Of a stretch of 64,000 nucleotides of DNA, positions 16,296-25,070 are shown in pieces. The DNA is from Shewanella electrodiphila (GTDB lineage Bacteria; Pseudomonadota; Gammaproteobacteria; Enterobacterales; Shewanellaceae). The translations under genes were made by a program, and so were the position numbers. Numbering within the stretch: position 1 is the stretch's first letter; each line of letters opens with the position of its first letter. The notes under the pieces are model-generated. The model was not told where the DNA came from and ran no database searches. It saw only the letters and a list, made by a program, of their open reading frames with translations. The DNA lies in NCBI RefSeq assembly GCF_023283985.1, contig NZ_JAKIKU010000001.1:620001-684000 (forward strand), read 5' to 3'.

Positions 16296-16886
16296 TTATT
16301 GTAAAATGCAGGTGAACTGATCAGCACATTTATTCAACGTTTCTTTAGACTGCCCAGCCGCTGCTTGCACAGCAATGCCATTGCTTACCATTGTGATTAA
16401 ATTAGCGAGTGATGCTTGGTATTCGCTATCTCGTCCAGTAAAGGATGCTTGCACAAAAGAAAGCATTATTTGATATATCCTTTCGCCTTGTTTTATCAAA
16501 AACTCTTTTACATCAGAAGGAAACAGAGGGTTTTCAGTTTCACCTGCACTTTTAATCAGCAAACAGCCTTTTGGCGTTTCTAAACTCACGAACAAATCGA
16601 TTAGAGACTCAAAATAACGTTTAAGCCCTTTCATTCCCGTTGCATCGTTCGGGAGCTGAATTTCCGCATAAACAGGCGAAATATAGTGTTCTAAATAGTA
16701 TTCAAGACAGGATTTATAGAGCTTATCTTTACTCCCGAATGCAGCATAAAGGCTAGAGGTATTAATGTTCAATGCCGTTGAAAGCTGTGCAACAGACGTC
16801 CCTCCATACCCTCGGTTCCAGAAAACATACATTGCTGTTTTTAGTGCTAGCTCTTTGTCGAATGCTCTTTTTCTACCCGCGCTCAT
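16296..16886 (-). CDS. TetR/AcrR family transcriptional repressor
   Basis: This is a 196-aa protein from the ATG at 16886, chosen because AGGAGG lies 5 nt upstream; the GTG at 16892 overlaps it. The N-terminal HTH (about 5-55) reads ALKTAMYVFWNRGYGGTSVA then LSTALNINTSSLYAAFGSKD, as in the NemR/AcuR-like part of the TetR family. The C-terminal ligand domain contains PKGCLLIKSAGE, also typical of that subgroup. It should bind the palindromic operator in the gap to the divergent membrane-protein gene and repress both genes until an electrophile or other small ligand binds. Confidence 0.9.
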   Translation of the reverse strand: MSAGRKRAFDKELALKTAMYVFWNRGYGGTSVAQLSTALNINTSSLYAAFGSKDKLYKSCLEYYLEHYISPVYAEIQLPNDATGMKGLKRYFESLIDLFVSLETPKGCLLIKSAGETENPLFPSDVKEFLIKQGERIYQIMLSFVQASFTGRDSEYQASLANLITMVSNGIAVQAAAGQSKETLNKCADQFTCILQ

Positions 16887-16908
16887 TTGCACCTCCTAAA
16901 ACAACTAC

Positions 16909-16978
16909 TGATCTAGATCATTGATATTCTGAAGTGATCACTTTAGAATGTCAATTATGGAACGATCACTTTAGAATG
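16909..16978. promoter_or_regulatory. Operator region of the TetR-type regulator
   Basis: A 24-bp near-perfect palindrome spans 16926-16949 (left arm ATTCTGAAGTGA, right arm TCACTTTAGAAT, one mismatched pair). Its right part GATCACTTTAGAATG is repeated exactly at 16964-16978. A separate perfect palindrome TGATCTAGATCA lies at 16909-16920. All lie between two divergent starts. Confidence 0.65.
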
Positions 16979-16987
16979 GGATAAATC

Positions 16988-17419
16988 GTGAACTCAAGCT
17001 TCAATCTGAAAAAATTTATTATCGTCATGTTGCTAACAAGCATCTGGATTCATGTTGCGGAGGTGGCAAGAGCGATATTGGTCGCTTTTCCAATGATGGA
17101 AGAGTTCTACGCAGGCAAGGTCGAAATCGGGCCAATGGGAGTAAGTAACGCGCTTATCTGGGTTTTATGGGACACCATGATGGCGAGTACATTAGTATTC
17201 ATATACTGGCTATGTTCTCAAGTTTTCGGTCGGAATTCGAAATCTATCTTCATATCAGCAACGGTAACAACTTTAGCGACTATAGGCGTGTTTTGGGTGG
17301 CTTCTGTTAATTCAGGTTTGGGAACTTGGGACATGGCCTTTATCTTGATCCCAATATGTTGGGTAGAGATGTTAATCGCAGCTAAAATAGCTGAACGCTT
17401 GTTCGCGCGATATCACTAA
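16988..17419 (+). CDS. Hypothetical four-span membrane protein under TetR control
   Basis: This 143-aa protein starts with GTG at 16988 and is almost wholly hydrophobic with about four spans (near 9-32, 48-75, 83-103 and 112-135). I do not recognise the family. Short membrane proteins next to TetR-type regulators are often induced together with a small-molecule response. The start codon lies 10 bp after the repeated half operator, so the gene is very likely repressed by the divergent regulator. No signal for lipid modification and no conserved polar motif were seen. Confidence 0.7.
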   Translation: MNSSFNLKKFIIVMLLTSIWIHVAEVARAILVAFPMMEEFYAGKVEIGPMGVSNALIWVLWDTMMASTLVFIYWLCSQVFGRNSKSIFISATVTTLATIGVFWVASVNSGLGTWDMAFILIPICWVEMLIAAKIAERLFARYH

Positions 17420-17780
17420 AGGCGTGTTGAGGAAGTTAATCTGCCTAGCTTGGAAGCGAAAAAATAAAACGGGCCACTGAGTGAATGACTACATAAGTGG
17501 CATCGTTCGCATTGTGGCCACAAAACCATTTGATGCTAACCTTGCCTATGTCTAAATGATCTTAAAAACATGGTTAATTAGTCAGTTCATATAAAACGCT
17601 ATTTCGGTTCTTGTCATCTCAAATACTGACCAAACGATATCAGCAAAACTAATGAGTGCATCACTTTATGCTCTTAGTCTCGAGTCCAGATTCTGGCCTA
17701 AACTATTGTAAAAACAGCAGCACTAATATCGCACTAATACAGCACTAGTACAGCACTATGGAACAAGTTTTAGAACAGTA
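17420..17780. other. Intergenic region, mostly featureless
   Basis: This is 361 bp between the membrane-protein gene and the RsbW-like gene, which end toward each other. Apart from a four-unit 11-bp repeat near its right end I see no gene, strong hairpin or promoter. Confidence 0.6.
17719..17761. repeat. 11-bp tandem repeat, about four units
   Basis: The units AGCACTAATAT, CGCACTAATAC, AGCACTAGTAC and AGCACTATGG follow one another directly, just after the 3' end of the minus-strand RsbW-like gene. Confidence 0.7.
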
Positions 17781-18224
17781 TTAGGCTGGCTGCTTTTGCA
17801 TAGAAAGCCTTAAATGTGTTCCAAGCACTGTGGCTTGCTTTTCGATTTGATCCATCCATTGCTCCATTATCCATAAACCACGGCCATTGGGCTGGGTGAT
17901 TTCTGGACACTTTTGGGGCGCTGATAGTTTTACATATTTGGTATTGTCCAATATATCAATGACAATATTATCTTGATGGTTTTGTAGCATCACCGTGACA
18001 GTTTCTGCATCTTCTGGGCAATGCTGAACCACGTTATTAACCGACTCTAAAATACATAACATGAGCTTAAATCTTTGCTGTGAATCAATATTATTAACAA
18101 TGAAAAAGGCTTCAATGTCGTCATAAACTTGCTCTGGTGTCATTTCGTTTAAAGCAATATTTATCTGCAAGCTATCCATTGGTTTTGCATTCATTGATAA
18201 TGTATTCATTTGTAAGCTATTCAT
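17781..18224 (-). CDS. RsbW-like anti-sigma/serine kinase (HATPase_c_2)
   Basis: This 147-aa protein has a GHKL ATPase fold. The N-box is LCILESVNNVVQHC (about 55-68), the G1 segment DILDNTKYV, and the G2 loop NGRGLWIMEQWMD (about 112-124). Such kinases phosphorylate a STAS partner on serine, and the STAS protein at 9805-10200 is the obvious candidate. The first 22 residues are Met-rich and repetitive (MNSLQMN, LSMNAKP, MDSLQIN), so an internal start is possible, but AAGGA precedes the first ATG. It lies 193 bp downstream of the receiver-PP2C gene on the same strand. In V. fischeri SypE these activities are in one protein. Confidence 0.85.
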   Translation of the reverse strand: MNSLQMNTLSMNAKPMDSLQINIALNEMTPEQVYDDIEAFFIVNNIDSQQRFKLMLCILESVNNVVQHCPEDAETVTVMLQNHQDNIVIDILDNTKYVKLSAPQKCPEITQPNGRGLWIMEQWMDQIEKQATVLGTHLRLSMQKQPA

Positions 18225-18417
18225 AATTAATCCTTAAAAGCCGATGTAGCTATTTTTCATTTTGACTTTGCTGGTTAAAGTTTAGTTATTTACCTTAGAG
18301 TCATTATGTTCAGTTTTCATTCATTTCATTCTCGATTTCTTTCATCTCAGATAGAACCTTAGAACAATCTATTTAAGGCATCGTATTTATCCATATGATT
18401 ACTATCAGTAATAGATA

Positions 18418-19599
18418 TTAAGGTGCTGAAAAAAGCAGTAAAGACATATCATCTTGGGGGTCATTCTGTTTCCAAAGATTAAGCACATATATAAGATGCT
18501 TAAGCAGTTGATGCGCTGGCATTGCTTTGGCTTCTAAACAACGTTGTTTAAATCGTTCTAAGCCAAACATGCCGTGTAAGGGGTGGCTAACTTCATAAAC
18601 GCCATCAGAGAAAAGTAATAACTGTTCACCTGAATTGAGTTGATATTCAGCACTTTTATATTGGCTATTATTGTCTATCCCAATAGGGAGGCCCGATGGG
18701 ATTTCAAGAGTGTTAACACCGAGTTTAGATAGTAAAAATGGCATAGGGTGACCAGCGCTACACATTTGTACTGTGTGCGTTTGAGTATTAATTTTTCCGA
18801 TAATGACAGTGGCGAATTGACCTAAATTGGCAGGGTCGTCAAACAACAGATTTAACCGTTGCATTAAGATTTCTGGTGGGAGTTTCCAGTCCATTCGCTG
18901 CGGAGATAATCCTTGTGCCAAGGTAAAACTCAACATTGCTGAAGGCGCCCCATGACCTGATACATCAATGACATAAAAGCCTATCCAGTCTTCAGAAATT
19001 CTAAAACATTGGAAAATGTCACCAGCCAGTTCTGCTGCTGGTTCAAAATAGTGTTGAATTTCCCAGTTATCAAATATCAAATTGTCTTTGGGTAATAAAG
19101 ATTGCTGCAGTGCTGCGGCTTGTTTGAGTTCTGTTTGTTTTTGGCTGAGGATTGATTCGAGTTCAAGATTACTATCAATAATTAACTTTTTGGCTTGTAT
19201 TAACCTTACTGCTGCAAGTATTTTTACTTTAAGAACAGAGGCGAGAAATGGCTTTGTTATGTAGTCGTCAGCGCCTGTTTCCATGGCGAAGACCATATCC
19301 TCAGTTTTATCATTTCCGGTAAGTAATAAGAAAAATGCAGGATTATTGGCCTCTTTTAAGCGTTTACATAGCTCTACACCACTCATATTAGGCATGCGCC
19401 AATCACTGATGATTAAATCAAAGTGATGTAATTTACAAGTATCAAATGCAGTTAGCCCATCTTCACATTGAGTGATAATGAATTCTACGCCTTCTGGCTG
19501 AAAGCTCTGTATGAGGCTAGCAATGTAATAACGCTCACTAAAAGTGTCTTCTACTAATAAAATCGACATTCTTTTTGCAGGAGCACTTGCATTTTGCAT
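18418..19599 (-). CDS. Response-regulator receiver / PP2C (SpoIIE) phosphatase
   Basis: This 393-aa protein has an N-terminal receiver domain (about 12-130) with acidic pocket VEDT, phospho-acceptor Asp66 in IISDWRMPNMSG, and KP at about 116. A short coiled-coil linker follows (about 145-165). A SpoIIE-type PP2C domain (about 180-392) has metal ligands in LAGDIFQCF, DVSGHGAPSAML and DDMSLLLF. It should dephosphorylate a STAS protein when its receiver is phosphorylated, probably by the hybrid kinase encoded divergently. The ATG follows TAGGAAA. A sigma-54-type promoter lies 39 bp upstream. Confidence 0.9.
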   Translation of the reverse strand: MQNASAPAKRMSILLVEDTFSERYYIASLIQSFQPEGVEFIITQCEDGLTAFDTCKLHHFDLIISDWRMPNMSGVELCKRLKEANNPAFFLLLTGNDKTEDMVFAMETGADDYITKPFLASVLKVKILAAVRLIQAKKLIIDSNLELESILSQKQTELKQAAALQQSLLPKDNLIFDNWEIQHYFEPAAELAGDIFQCFRISEDWIGFYVIDVSGHGAPSAMLSFTLAQGLSPQRMDWKLPPEILMQRLNLLFDDPANLGQFATVIIGKINTQTHTVQMCSAGHPMPFLLSKLGVNTLEIPSGLPIGIDNNSQYKSAEYQLNSGEQLLLFSDGVYEVSHPLHGMFGLERFKQRCLEAKAMPAHQLLKHLIYVLNLWKQNDPQDDMSLLLFSAP

Positions 19600-19637
19600 A
19601 GCTGTTTCCTAAAAATAAAGAGGTATAGTGAGTTATA

Positions 19638-19652
19638 GCAATTTATGTTCCC
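19638..19652 (-). promoter_or_regulatory. Candidate sigma-54 promoter of the receiver-PP2C gene
   Basis: The minus strand reads GGGAACATAAATTGC: GG-N10-GC with a good TTGC -12 box, 39 bp before the start at 19599. A perfect TTGCA-AAA-TGCAA site starts 86 bp upstream. Confidence 0.6.
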
Positions 19653-19694
19653 AAATTTATTTGTTGTTGATTATCAAAGTTATATTCGATTATT

Positions 19695-19750
19695 CGCAAT
19701 ATGCAATATTGCGTATTTTCATTTTGCAAATTAACTTTTGCAAAATGCAA
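19695..19750. promoter_or_regulatory. Enhancer-like sites between the phosphatase and hybrid-kinase genes
   Basis: 19738-19750 is TTGCA-AAA-TGCAA. 19695-19713 is a perfect 19-bp palindrome (CGCAATAT-GCA-ATATTGCG) that contains a one-mismatch version of the same site on the minus strand. The position could serve both divergent genes, but only the phosphatase side shows a sigma-54-like promoter. Confidence 0.6.
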
Positions 19751-19816
19751 CGAGGTGTTCCATAGTGAGTTGTGGCATGCTTTATATTGGATTTATAGTG
19801 GTTATTTCTCAATAAC

Positions 19817-22800
19817 ATGGATAGATTTGCAAGCGGCATTAGGAGAAGGAATTTGTCTTTTAGATTAAAAGCTATTATCGCGATAGGGTTAATGCAAGCG
19901 GCTTTACTTTTGCTGCTGATTTTTAACAGCCTCGGAGTAATCCAAATTGCCAATCAAACTGAAATTCAACAACAAGGTCACTTGTCCGCCGTTTTAGTGG
20001 CCAATAGTGTTGATGTCAATAATCCACGTGAATCTATATTACTGCTTAAACAATCTGTAGAAGAACATCACATCAGCCATATTGAGTCTGTTCAAGTATT
20101 TAAAGGTGACAACCGACTTTATGCTGCCCAAAGAAATAACCAAGGTATTTTTGAGTTACTCGAATCTACTGATCCAGTAAATGTTGAGGATTTAGTTTTA
20201 GTGGAAGCGCAGTCCAATAATGGAACTGGGGTTGAAATTAAACTGATGGTCAACACTGAAGAATTTGATGACAGTGTTGTCAGTGTTGCAATGAAATATA
20301 GTGCTCTGATGCTGCTGGTTATTATTCTGATTTCTATTTTGTCTTGGTTTCAAGGCTTACGCTTAATTAAGCATGTATTTAATATTCAGCATGCTTCAAA
20401 AAGAGTATTGAATGGTGAAATGGGAGTGCAGGTGGATGAGCCTGGTACTCAAGATATTACCGATACCACCAATGCATTTAATGAAATGCTAAAAACCGTG
20501 GATGAAGAACGACACGATTTAAAAGGAGCCAATGTTCGCCTAAATACCATTCTAGACTCTGCAGCTGATGGGTTTGTTATTATTGATGTAGATGGTGTGA
20601 TTAATGAAGTTAATAAAGCTGTCAGTAAATTATTTGGTTATCAGAAAGATGAATTAATTTCCGAGAATGTGTCGATTTTAATGCCGATGGCTGATCGTTT
20701 TATGCATGACGGTTACATTCAAGACTATTTAAATGGTGGCGATGCAAAAATAATCGGTTTCAGTCGAGGTAGAGAGTTACAAGCCCAACATAAAGATGGC
20801 CACTTATTTCCTATTGAGTTATCAATTTCCAAAATGGAAATTGATGGTCAAGTGTTGTTCCTCGGGTTTATAAAAGACGTCTCTGAGCTTAAAAAAGAGC
20901 AAGCTTCAGCAGCAAGAACTCAGTCAATTCATTTAGCGACCTTAGAAGCCAGTCATGATGCATTAATCACCATTAATATTGCCGGCCGTGTAGAAGAGTT
21001 TAACGCTGCTGCGGTAAAACTATTTGGTTATGAACGTGAAGAAGCACTAGGCGAATTACTAGAAGACCTCATTATCCCAGATGGCTTTCATAAGGCGCAC
21101 AAAAATGGCATGGACCATCATCGTAAGACCGGTGAAGGCCCTGTATTGAATAATCGAATAGAAGTCCCTGCACATAATAAAGCGGGCGACGAGTTCCCTG
21201 TTGAATTAAGGGTGATTCCAATTCAGCTAGGTGATGAAATGTATTACACCGCATTTTTACGTAATATTTCAGAGCAAAAAACCAAAGAGGAAGAGTTACG
21301 CCAAGCTAAAGAGCAAGCGGAGGAAGGCAGTAAAGCGAAATCTCGTTTCTTGGCAACCATGAGCCATGAAATTCGCTCGCCGCTTAATGCTGTTTTAGGC
21401 AGTGTTGATTTGTTGTTGGACTCCAGCCTTGAAAAAGGTCAGCGCATGTATGCGCGAACTGCTAAAGAAGCGGGTTCGGTATTACTCAGCACCATTAATG
21501 ACATACTTGATTTTTCTAAAATTGAAGCGGGTCAAATGGTGTTAGATCCCAAAGAATTTGAGCCTGATCAGCTTGTGGCTCAGGTACTGCAAATTTTATC
21601 CCATAAAGCCCACGATAAAGGCGTGCATTTAGCCAGTTATATTAATCGTAATGTGCCGCAAATGCTGGTGGGGGATGCGCAGCGAATTAGGCAAGTCGTT
21701 CAGAACTTAGTGGATAATGCGATTAAGTTTTCGACCCATGGTTGTATTTCAGTTGAAGTGTGGATCCCTAATCGTGGTAATGACAAAGTGGAATTATGCT
21801 GTCGCGTGACAGACCAAGGTATTGGTATTGGTGAAGCATCACAAGAGAAACTATTCCGTGAGTTCTCACAAGTTCATGACACTCATACGACGAGTTATGC
21901 AGGTACGGGATTAGGCTTGGCAATTTGTTCTGAACTGGCAAAAATGATGGGCGGTTCAATTTCAGTGACCAGTAAGTTAGGAGAGGGCAGTCAGTTTACG
22001 CTTTCTGTTCTTTTAGATGAGTCTAGTCAGGCGACAAACCATAATGTCCGACTACCAGAACACCCTCGAGTGCTGTTACTCCACCCTGATGAAACGGTAT
22101 GTAAGTTGATTAAGAAACAATATAGTCAATATGGTGTTGAGACTAAATACGAACACCAGGTTAGCTCAGTGTTTAAAAACGCTCGAATCCGTGGCCGTTT
22201 TGACTTAGTGATGTTAGATGATACTTGTTTACTTGCCGCACAAGAAAAAGAAGTTACTTCACTGCGTAGCGACTATTTATTTGAGTCTGGCTATATTTCA
22301 GCCTTATCTTCAGGAGTGAATAATGATGCTCAAACGCTTATTTCTGCATTAGGTATTGAAGAGTCAGTAAGCAAACCATTAAGCCGTGCAATGTTATTGA
22401 GTTTAATTAAAGGCGCAACGGCTGATAATACTCATGAAAAACCATTAGAGAAAATTGCCACCTTACCTGACGGTTGCCGCATATTATTGGCCGAAGATAG
22501 TCCTGCAAACCAAATGGTTGCTGGGACTATGCTGACCAATGAAGGCGCTGTGATGACTTACGCTAATAATGGCGTTGAAGCGGTTGAACTCGCGCTGAAA
22601 CAAGAATTTGACTTGATATTGATGGACATCAGAATGCCTGAAATGGATGGACTAGAAGCTTGCCAAAAAATCTTAGCCCATAAGCCTGATCAAATCGTAT
22701 TAGCGATGACGGCCAATGTCTTTAGTGAAGAAATTGCTGCTTGTAAAGCGGTAGGTATGCTGGATTGTATTGGTAAACCGGTTAACAAATCTGATTTGAT

Positions 22801-23410
22801 TTCTGGTGTGAGTCATTGGCTTGGTCAGGTAAAACAAGACAGCGTTATGACAATGGGGATGCAATTTACGCTTGCTGATTCTGGCTCTGATACAGACTCT
22901 GATGCTGGCTCTGATACAGGCAGTGATTTAGATGTAGACTTAGGCTCAGATATAGATTTGGCTGTTGCCACCAATGAACTTAGTGATAATGTGACTGATG
23001 GTATCGGCGATGAAGTTTCTGAAAACAAGGCTGAGATTCAAGATGACAGTGCAACTGATAATACATTATTAAATCAACGGGTCTTTGATGAATTAGAACA
23101 AGCGGTAGGTAAAGCGAGCTTGGCTAAAATGATGAAGGTTTTTTATGGTGAAACGTTAATGCGAATTGACACCTTAAAAGCGCTCACTCCAGATGGAAAC
23201 CGTGATGAGATCGAAGACCAAGTGCACACTATTAAGAGCAGTGCAGGTAGTTTTGGCGCGCAGAAATTATCTGAAGTGGCAACACAGTTAGAAGCGGCTT
23301 CTAGAACAAGCAATGAACCACTATCGGCGTTATTTGAACAAATATTTAGCGTGTCCGAACAAAGTTTATCTGAAATTAAGCAAAGGTTTAAAATAGAAAC
23401 CGATGAATAA
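19817..23410 (+). CDS. Hybrid sensor histidine kinase (PAS-PAS-HisKA-HATPase-REC-REC-HPt)
   Basis: This 1197-aa protein has spans near 18-40 and 160-180 flanking a periplasmic sensor of about 120 residues, then a HAMP-like region. Two PAS domains (about 242-360 and 370-490) precede HisKA with His517 in MSHEIRSPLN. The HATPase has VVQNLVDNAIKFS and GTGLGLAICSELAK (about 696-709). Next comes a degenerate receiver (about 750-865; DLVMLDD, other pocket residues lost), then an intact receiver with Asp937 in ILMDIRMPEMDG. A Ser/Asp-rich linker (about 1020-1050) leads to an HPt domain with His1137 in VHTIKSSAGSFG. It is the likely phospho-donor for the sigma-54 regulator 29 bp downstream, as SypF is for SypG. 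Confidence 0.92.
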   Translation: MDRFASGIRRRNLSFRLKAIIAIGLMQAALLLLLIFNSLGVIQIANQTEIQQQGHLSAVLVANSVDVNNPRESILLLKQSVEEHHISHIESVQVFKGDNRLYAAQRNNQGIFELLESTDPVNVEDLVLVEAQSNNGTGVEIKLMVNTEEFDDSVVSVAMKYSALMLLVIILISILSWFQGLRLIKHVFNIQHASKRVLNGEMGVQVDEPGTQDITDTTNAFNEMLKTVDEERHDLKGANVRLNTILDSAADGFVIIDVDGVINEVNKAVSKLFGYQKDELISENVSILMPMADRFMHDGYIQDYLNGGDAKIIGFSRGRELQAQHKDGHLFPIELSISKMEIDGQVLFLGFIKDVSELKKEQASAARTQSIHLATLEASHDALITINIAGRVEEFNAAAVKLFGYEREEALGELLEDLIIPDGFHKAHKNGMDHHRKTGEGPVLNNRIEVPAHNKAGDEFPVELRVIPIQLGDEMYYTAFLRNISEQKTKEEELRQAKEQAEEGSKAKSRFLATMSHEIRSPLNAVLGSVDLLLDSSLEKGQRMYARTAKEAGSVLLSTINDILDFSKIEAGQMVLDPKEFEPDQLVAQVLQILSHKAHDKGVHLASYINRNVPQMLVGDAQRIRQVVQNLVDNAIKFSTHGCISVEVWIPNRGNDKVELCCRVTDQGIGIGEASQEKLFREFSQVHDTHTTSYAGTGLGLAICSELAKMMGGSISVTSKLGEGSQFTLSVLLDESSQATNHNVRLPEHPRVLLLHPDETVCKLIKKQYSQYGVETKYEHQVSSVFKNARIRGRFDLVMLDDTCLLAAQEKEVTSLRSDYLFESGYISALSSGVNNDAQTLISALGIEESVSKPLSRAMLLSLIKGATADNTHEKPLEKIATLPDGCRILLAEDSPANQMVAGTMLTNEGAVMTYANNGVEAVELALKQEFDLILMDIRMPEMDGLEACQKILAHKPDQIVLAMTANVFSEEIAACKAVGMLDCIGKPVNKSDLISGVSHWLGQVKQDSVMTMGMQFTLADSGSDTDSDAGSDTGSDLDVDLGSDIDLAVATNELSDNVTDGIGDEVSENKAEIQDDSATDNTLLNQRVFDELEQAVGKASLAKMMKVFYGETLMRIDTLKALTPDGNRDEIEDQVHTIKSSAGSFGAQKLSEVATQLEAASRTSNEPLSALFEQIFSVSEQSLSEIKQRFKIETDE

Positions 23411-23439
23411 TATAGTTGAATACCAAAAGGAATTATCAC

Positions 23440-24984
23440 ATGGGATTTAGTGCCATTCTAGTAGAAGACAGTATGTCATTAGGTGCGTTATACAGTGAGT
23501 ACCTTTGCGCAGAAGGCGCGGAAGTGACCCATGTTAATTTTGGCGAAGATGCATTAAAAGAATTAGCGCGTAAACAGCCTGATTTGTTAGTACTGGATAT
23601 CAAATTACCGGACATGTCGGGTATGGATATTTTGACTAAGGTGCAAAAAGAATACCCCAATATTACAGTGATTATGATTACTGCTCACGGCACGATTGAT
23701 TTAGCCGTTGATGCGATGCGAGCGGGGGCGTTTGATTTTTTGATAAAGCCTTTCGACAGTAAAAGGTTATCAATAACCGTACGTAATGCTCTGAAGCAAA
23801 GAGACTTATTGGCATTAGTGTCTAATTATGAAAACAGCCTTCCTAAAACTAATTTCCATGGTTTTATTGGTGATTCTCTGGCTATGCAAACGGTGTATAA
23901 CACGATTGATTGTGTTGCCAATAGTAAGGCATCAGTTTTTGTCGTTGGTGAAAGTGGCACCGGTAAAGAAGTTTGTGCCCAAGCAATTCATGAAGCGGGG
24001 ATCAGATCTGAAGAGCCTTTTATTGCGCTTAATTGTGCGTCAATTCCAAAAGATTTGATTGAAAGTGAAATTTTTGGTCACACTAAAGGAGCCTTTACTG
24101 GAGCAGTAAGTCATCGAGACGGCGCGGCAACTCGTGCTGATGGTGGGACGTTATTTCTTGATGAATTGTGTGAGATGGATTTAGAGCTGCAAAGCAAATT
24201 ACTGCGCTTTATTCAGACTGGTGTATTTCAACGTGTGGGCGGCAGTAAAGAAGAAAAAGTCGATGTGCGATTTATCAGCGCAACAAATCGTGACCCATGG
24301 AAAGAAGTACAAGATGGCCGATTTAGAGAAGACTTATACTATCGCCTTCATGTTATTCCTATCGAATTACCGCCACTACGCCAGCGCGGTAAAGATGTGA
24401 TTTCTATTGCTAAAAAATTGCTCAAACAATATAGCAAAGAAGAAGGAAAAACATTTAAACGTTTCAGCTCAGAAGTTGAAAGGTGTTTTACTCAGTATTC
24501 ATGGCCGGGTAATGTGCGCCAACTGCAAAATGTCATCCGTCAGGTCGTAGTACTAAATATTGCCGATGAGGTGGCAATTAACATGTTACCTGCACAGGTA
24601 ACTGCGGCATTATCGCAAGCTAAACTTGACTCTAAAAGCGAGTCGCAAGTGAACCCCATTGCTATTTCCACTGTCACAGAGATTAATGCCAAATCGCAAG
24701 AATTGATACGTGATGGTTCACTTACCGCAAGTGATGCGGCTATTGGGGGCAATACAGGCGCGAGTCAGAGTCATGTAACCAGTGCTTCTGTTGCACTCGC
24801 TGAACCCGTCGATGTCATCGGATCAGCAGAAGATATTCAACCTCTTTGGCTAACAGAAAAAATCACCATTGAAACAGCGATAGAGCAATGTGATGGCAAT
24901 ATCCCAAAAGCTGCTGCATTGTTAGATGTAAGTCCTTCAACGATTTACCGTAAAAAGCAGCAGTGGGAAGATAAAGGGCTATAA
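23440..24984 (+). CDS. Sigma-54-dependent response regulator (NtrC/SypG-like)
   Basis: This is a 514-aa protein from the ATG at 23440; AAGGA lies about 8 nt upstream, whereas the in-frame TTG at 23416 lacks a site. The receiver domain has VEDS and Asp53 in [13 protein letters not shown]. The AAA+ domain has Walker A GESGTGKE (170-177), the sigma-54 contact motif GAFTGA (218-223) and Walker [12 protein letters not shown] (235-245). A Fis-type HTH at the end reads [20 protein letters not shown]. It is a bona fide sigma-54 activator, co-transcribed with the hybrid kinase. The likely targets are the four sigma-54-type promoters with TTGCA-N3-TGCAA sites in this window, that is, the polysaccharide genes and the receiver-PP2C gene. 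Confidence 0.93.
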   Translation: MGFSAILVEDSMSLGALYSEYLCAEGAEVTHVNFGEDALKELARKQPDLLVLDIKLPDMSGMDILTKVQKEYPNITVIMITAHGTIDLAVDAMRAGAFDFLIKPFDSKRLSITVRNALKQRDLLALVSNYENSLPKTNFHGFIGDSLAMQTVYNTIDCVANSKASVFVVGESGTGKEVCAQAIHEAGIRSEEPFIALNCASIPKDLIESEIFGHTKGAFTGAVSHRDGAATRADGGTLFLDELCEMDLELQSKLLRFIQTGVFQRVGGSKEEKVDVRFISATNRDPWKEVQDGRFREDLYYRLHVIPIELPPLRQRGKDVISIAKKLLKQYSKEEGKTFKRFSSEVERCFTQYSWPGNVRQLQNVIRQVVVLNIADEVAINMLPAQVTAALSQAKLDSKSESQVNPIAISTVTEINAKSQELIRDGSLTASDAAIGGNTGASQSHVTSASVALAEPVDVIGSAEDIQPLWLTEKITIETAIEQCDGNIPKAAALLDVSPSTIYRKKQQWEDKGL

Positions 24985-25018
24985 AGCAGGTTGTAAATTT
25001 TTGCTTATAAATAAAAGA

Positions 25019-25040
25019 AGCCCATCAAGTTTGATGGGCT
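25019..25040. terminator. Bidirectional terminator between the response regulator and Wzi-like genes
   Basis: A perfect 10-bp stem AGCCCATCAA/TTGATGGGCT lies between convergent genes. On the minus strand CTTCTTTTATTT follows, so it best serves the Wzi-like gene. Confidence 0.75.
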
Positions 25041-25070
25041 AATGTTCAATCACTTATAAACTTTTACAGC

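Noticed and set aside
18225..18417. Separate sigma-54 promoter for the RsbW-like gene
   Set aside because: The nearest GG/GC pair has wrong spacing by one base; co-transcription with the phosphatase gene is simpler.
19751..19816. Sigma-54 promoter for the hybrid kinase
   Set aside because: TGGCATGCTTTATAT has the -24 box but no GC at -12; the nearby enhancer-like site fits the divergent phosphatase gene better.
22825..23439. Minus-strand ORFs opposite the kinase linker and HPt
   Set aside because: They are shadows of the Ser/Asp-rich coding sequence (the reverse frame gives Ser/Glu-rich peptides) and lack starts with ribosome-binding sites.
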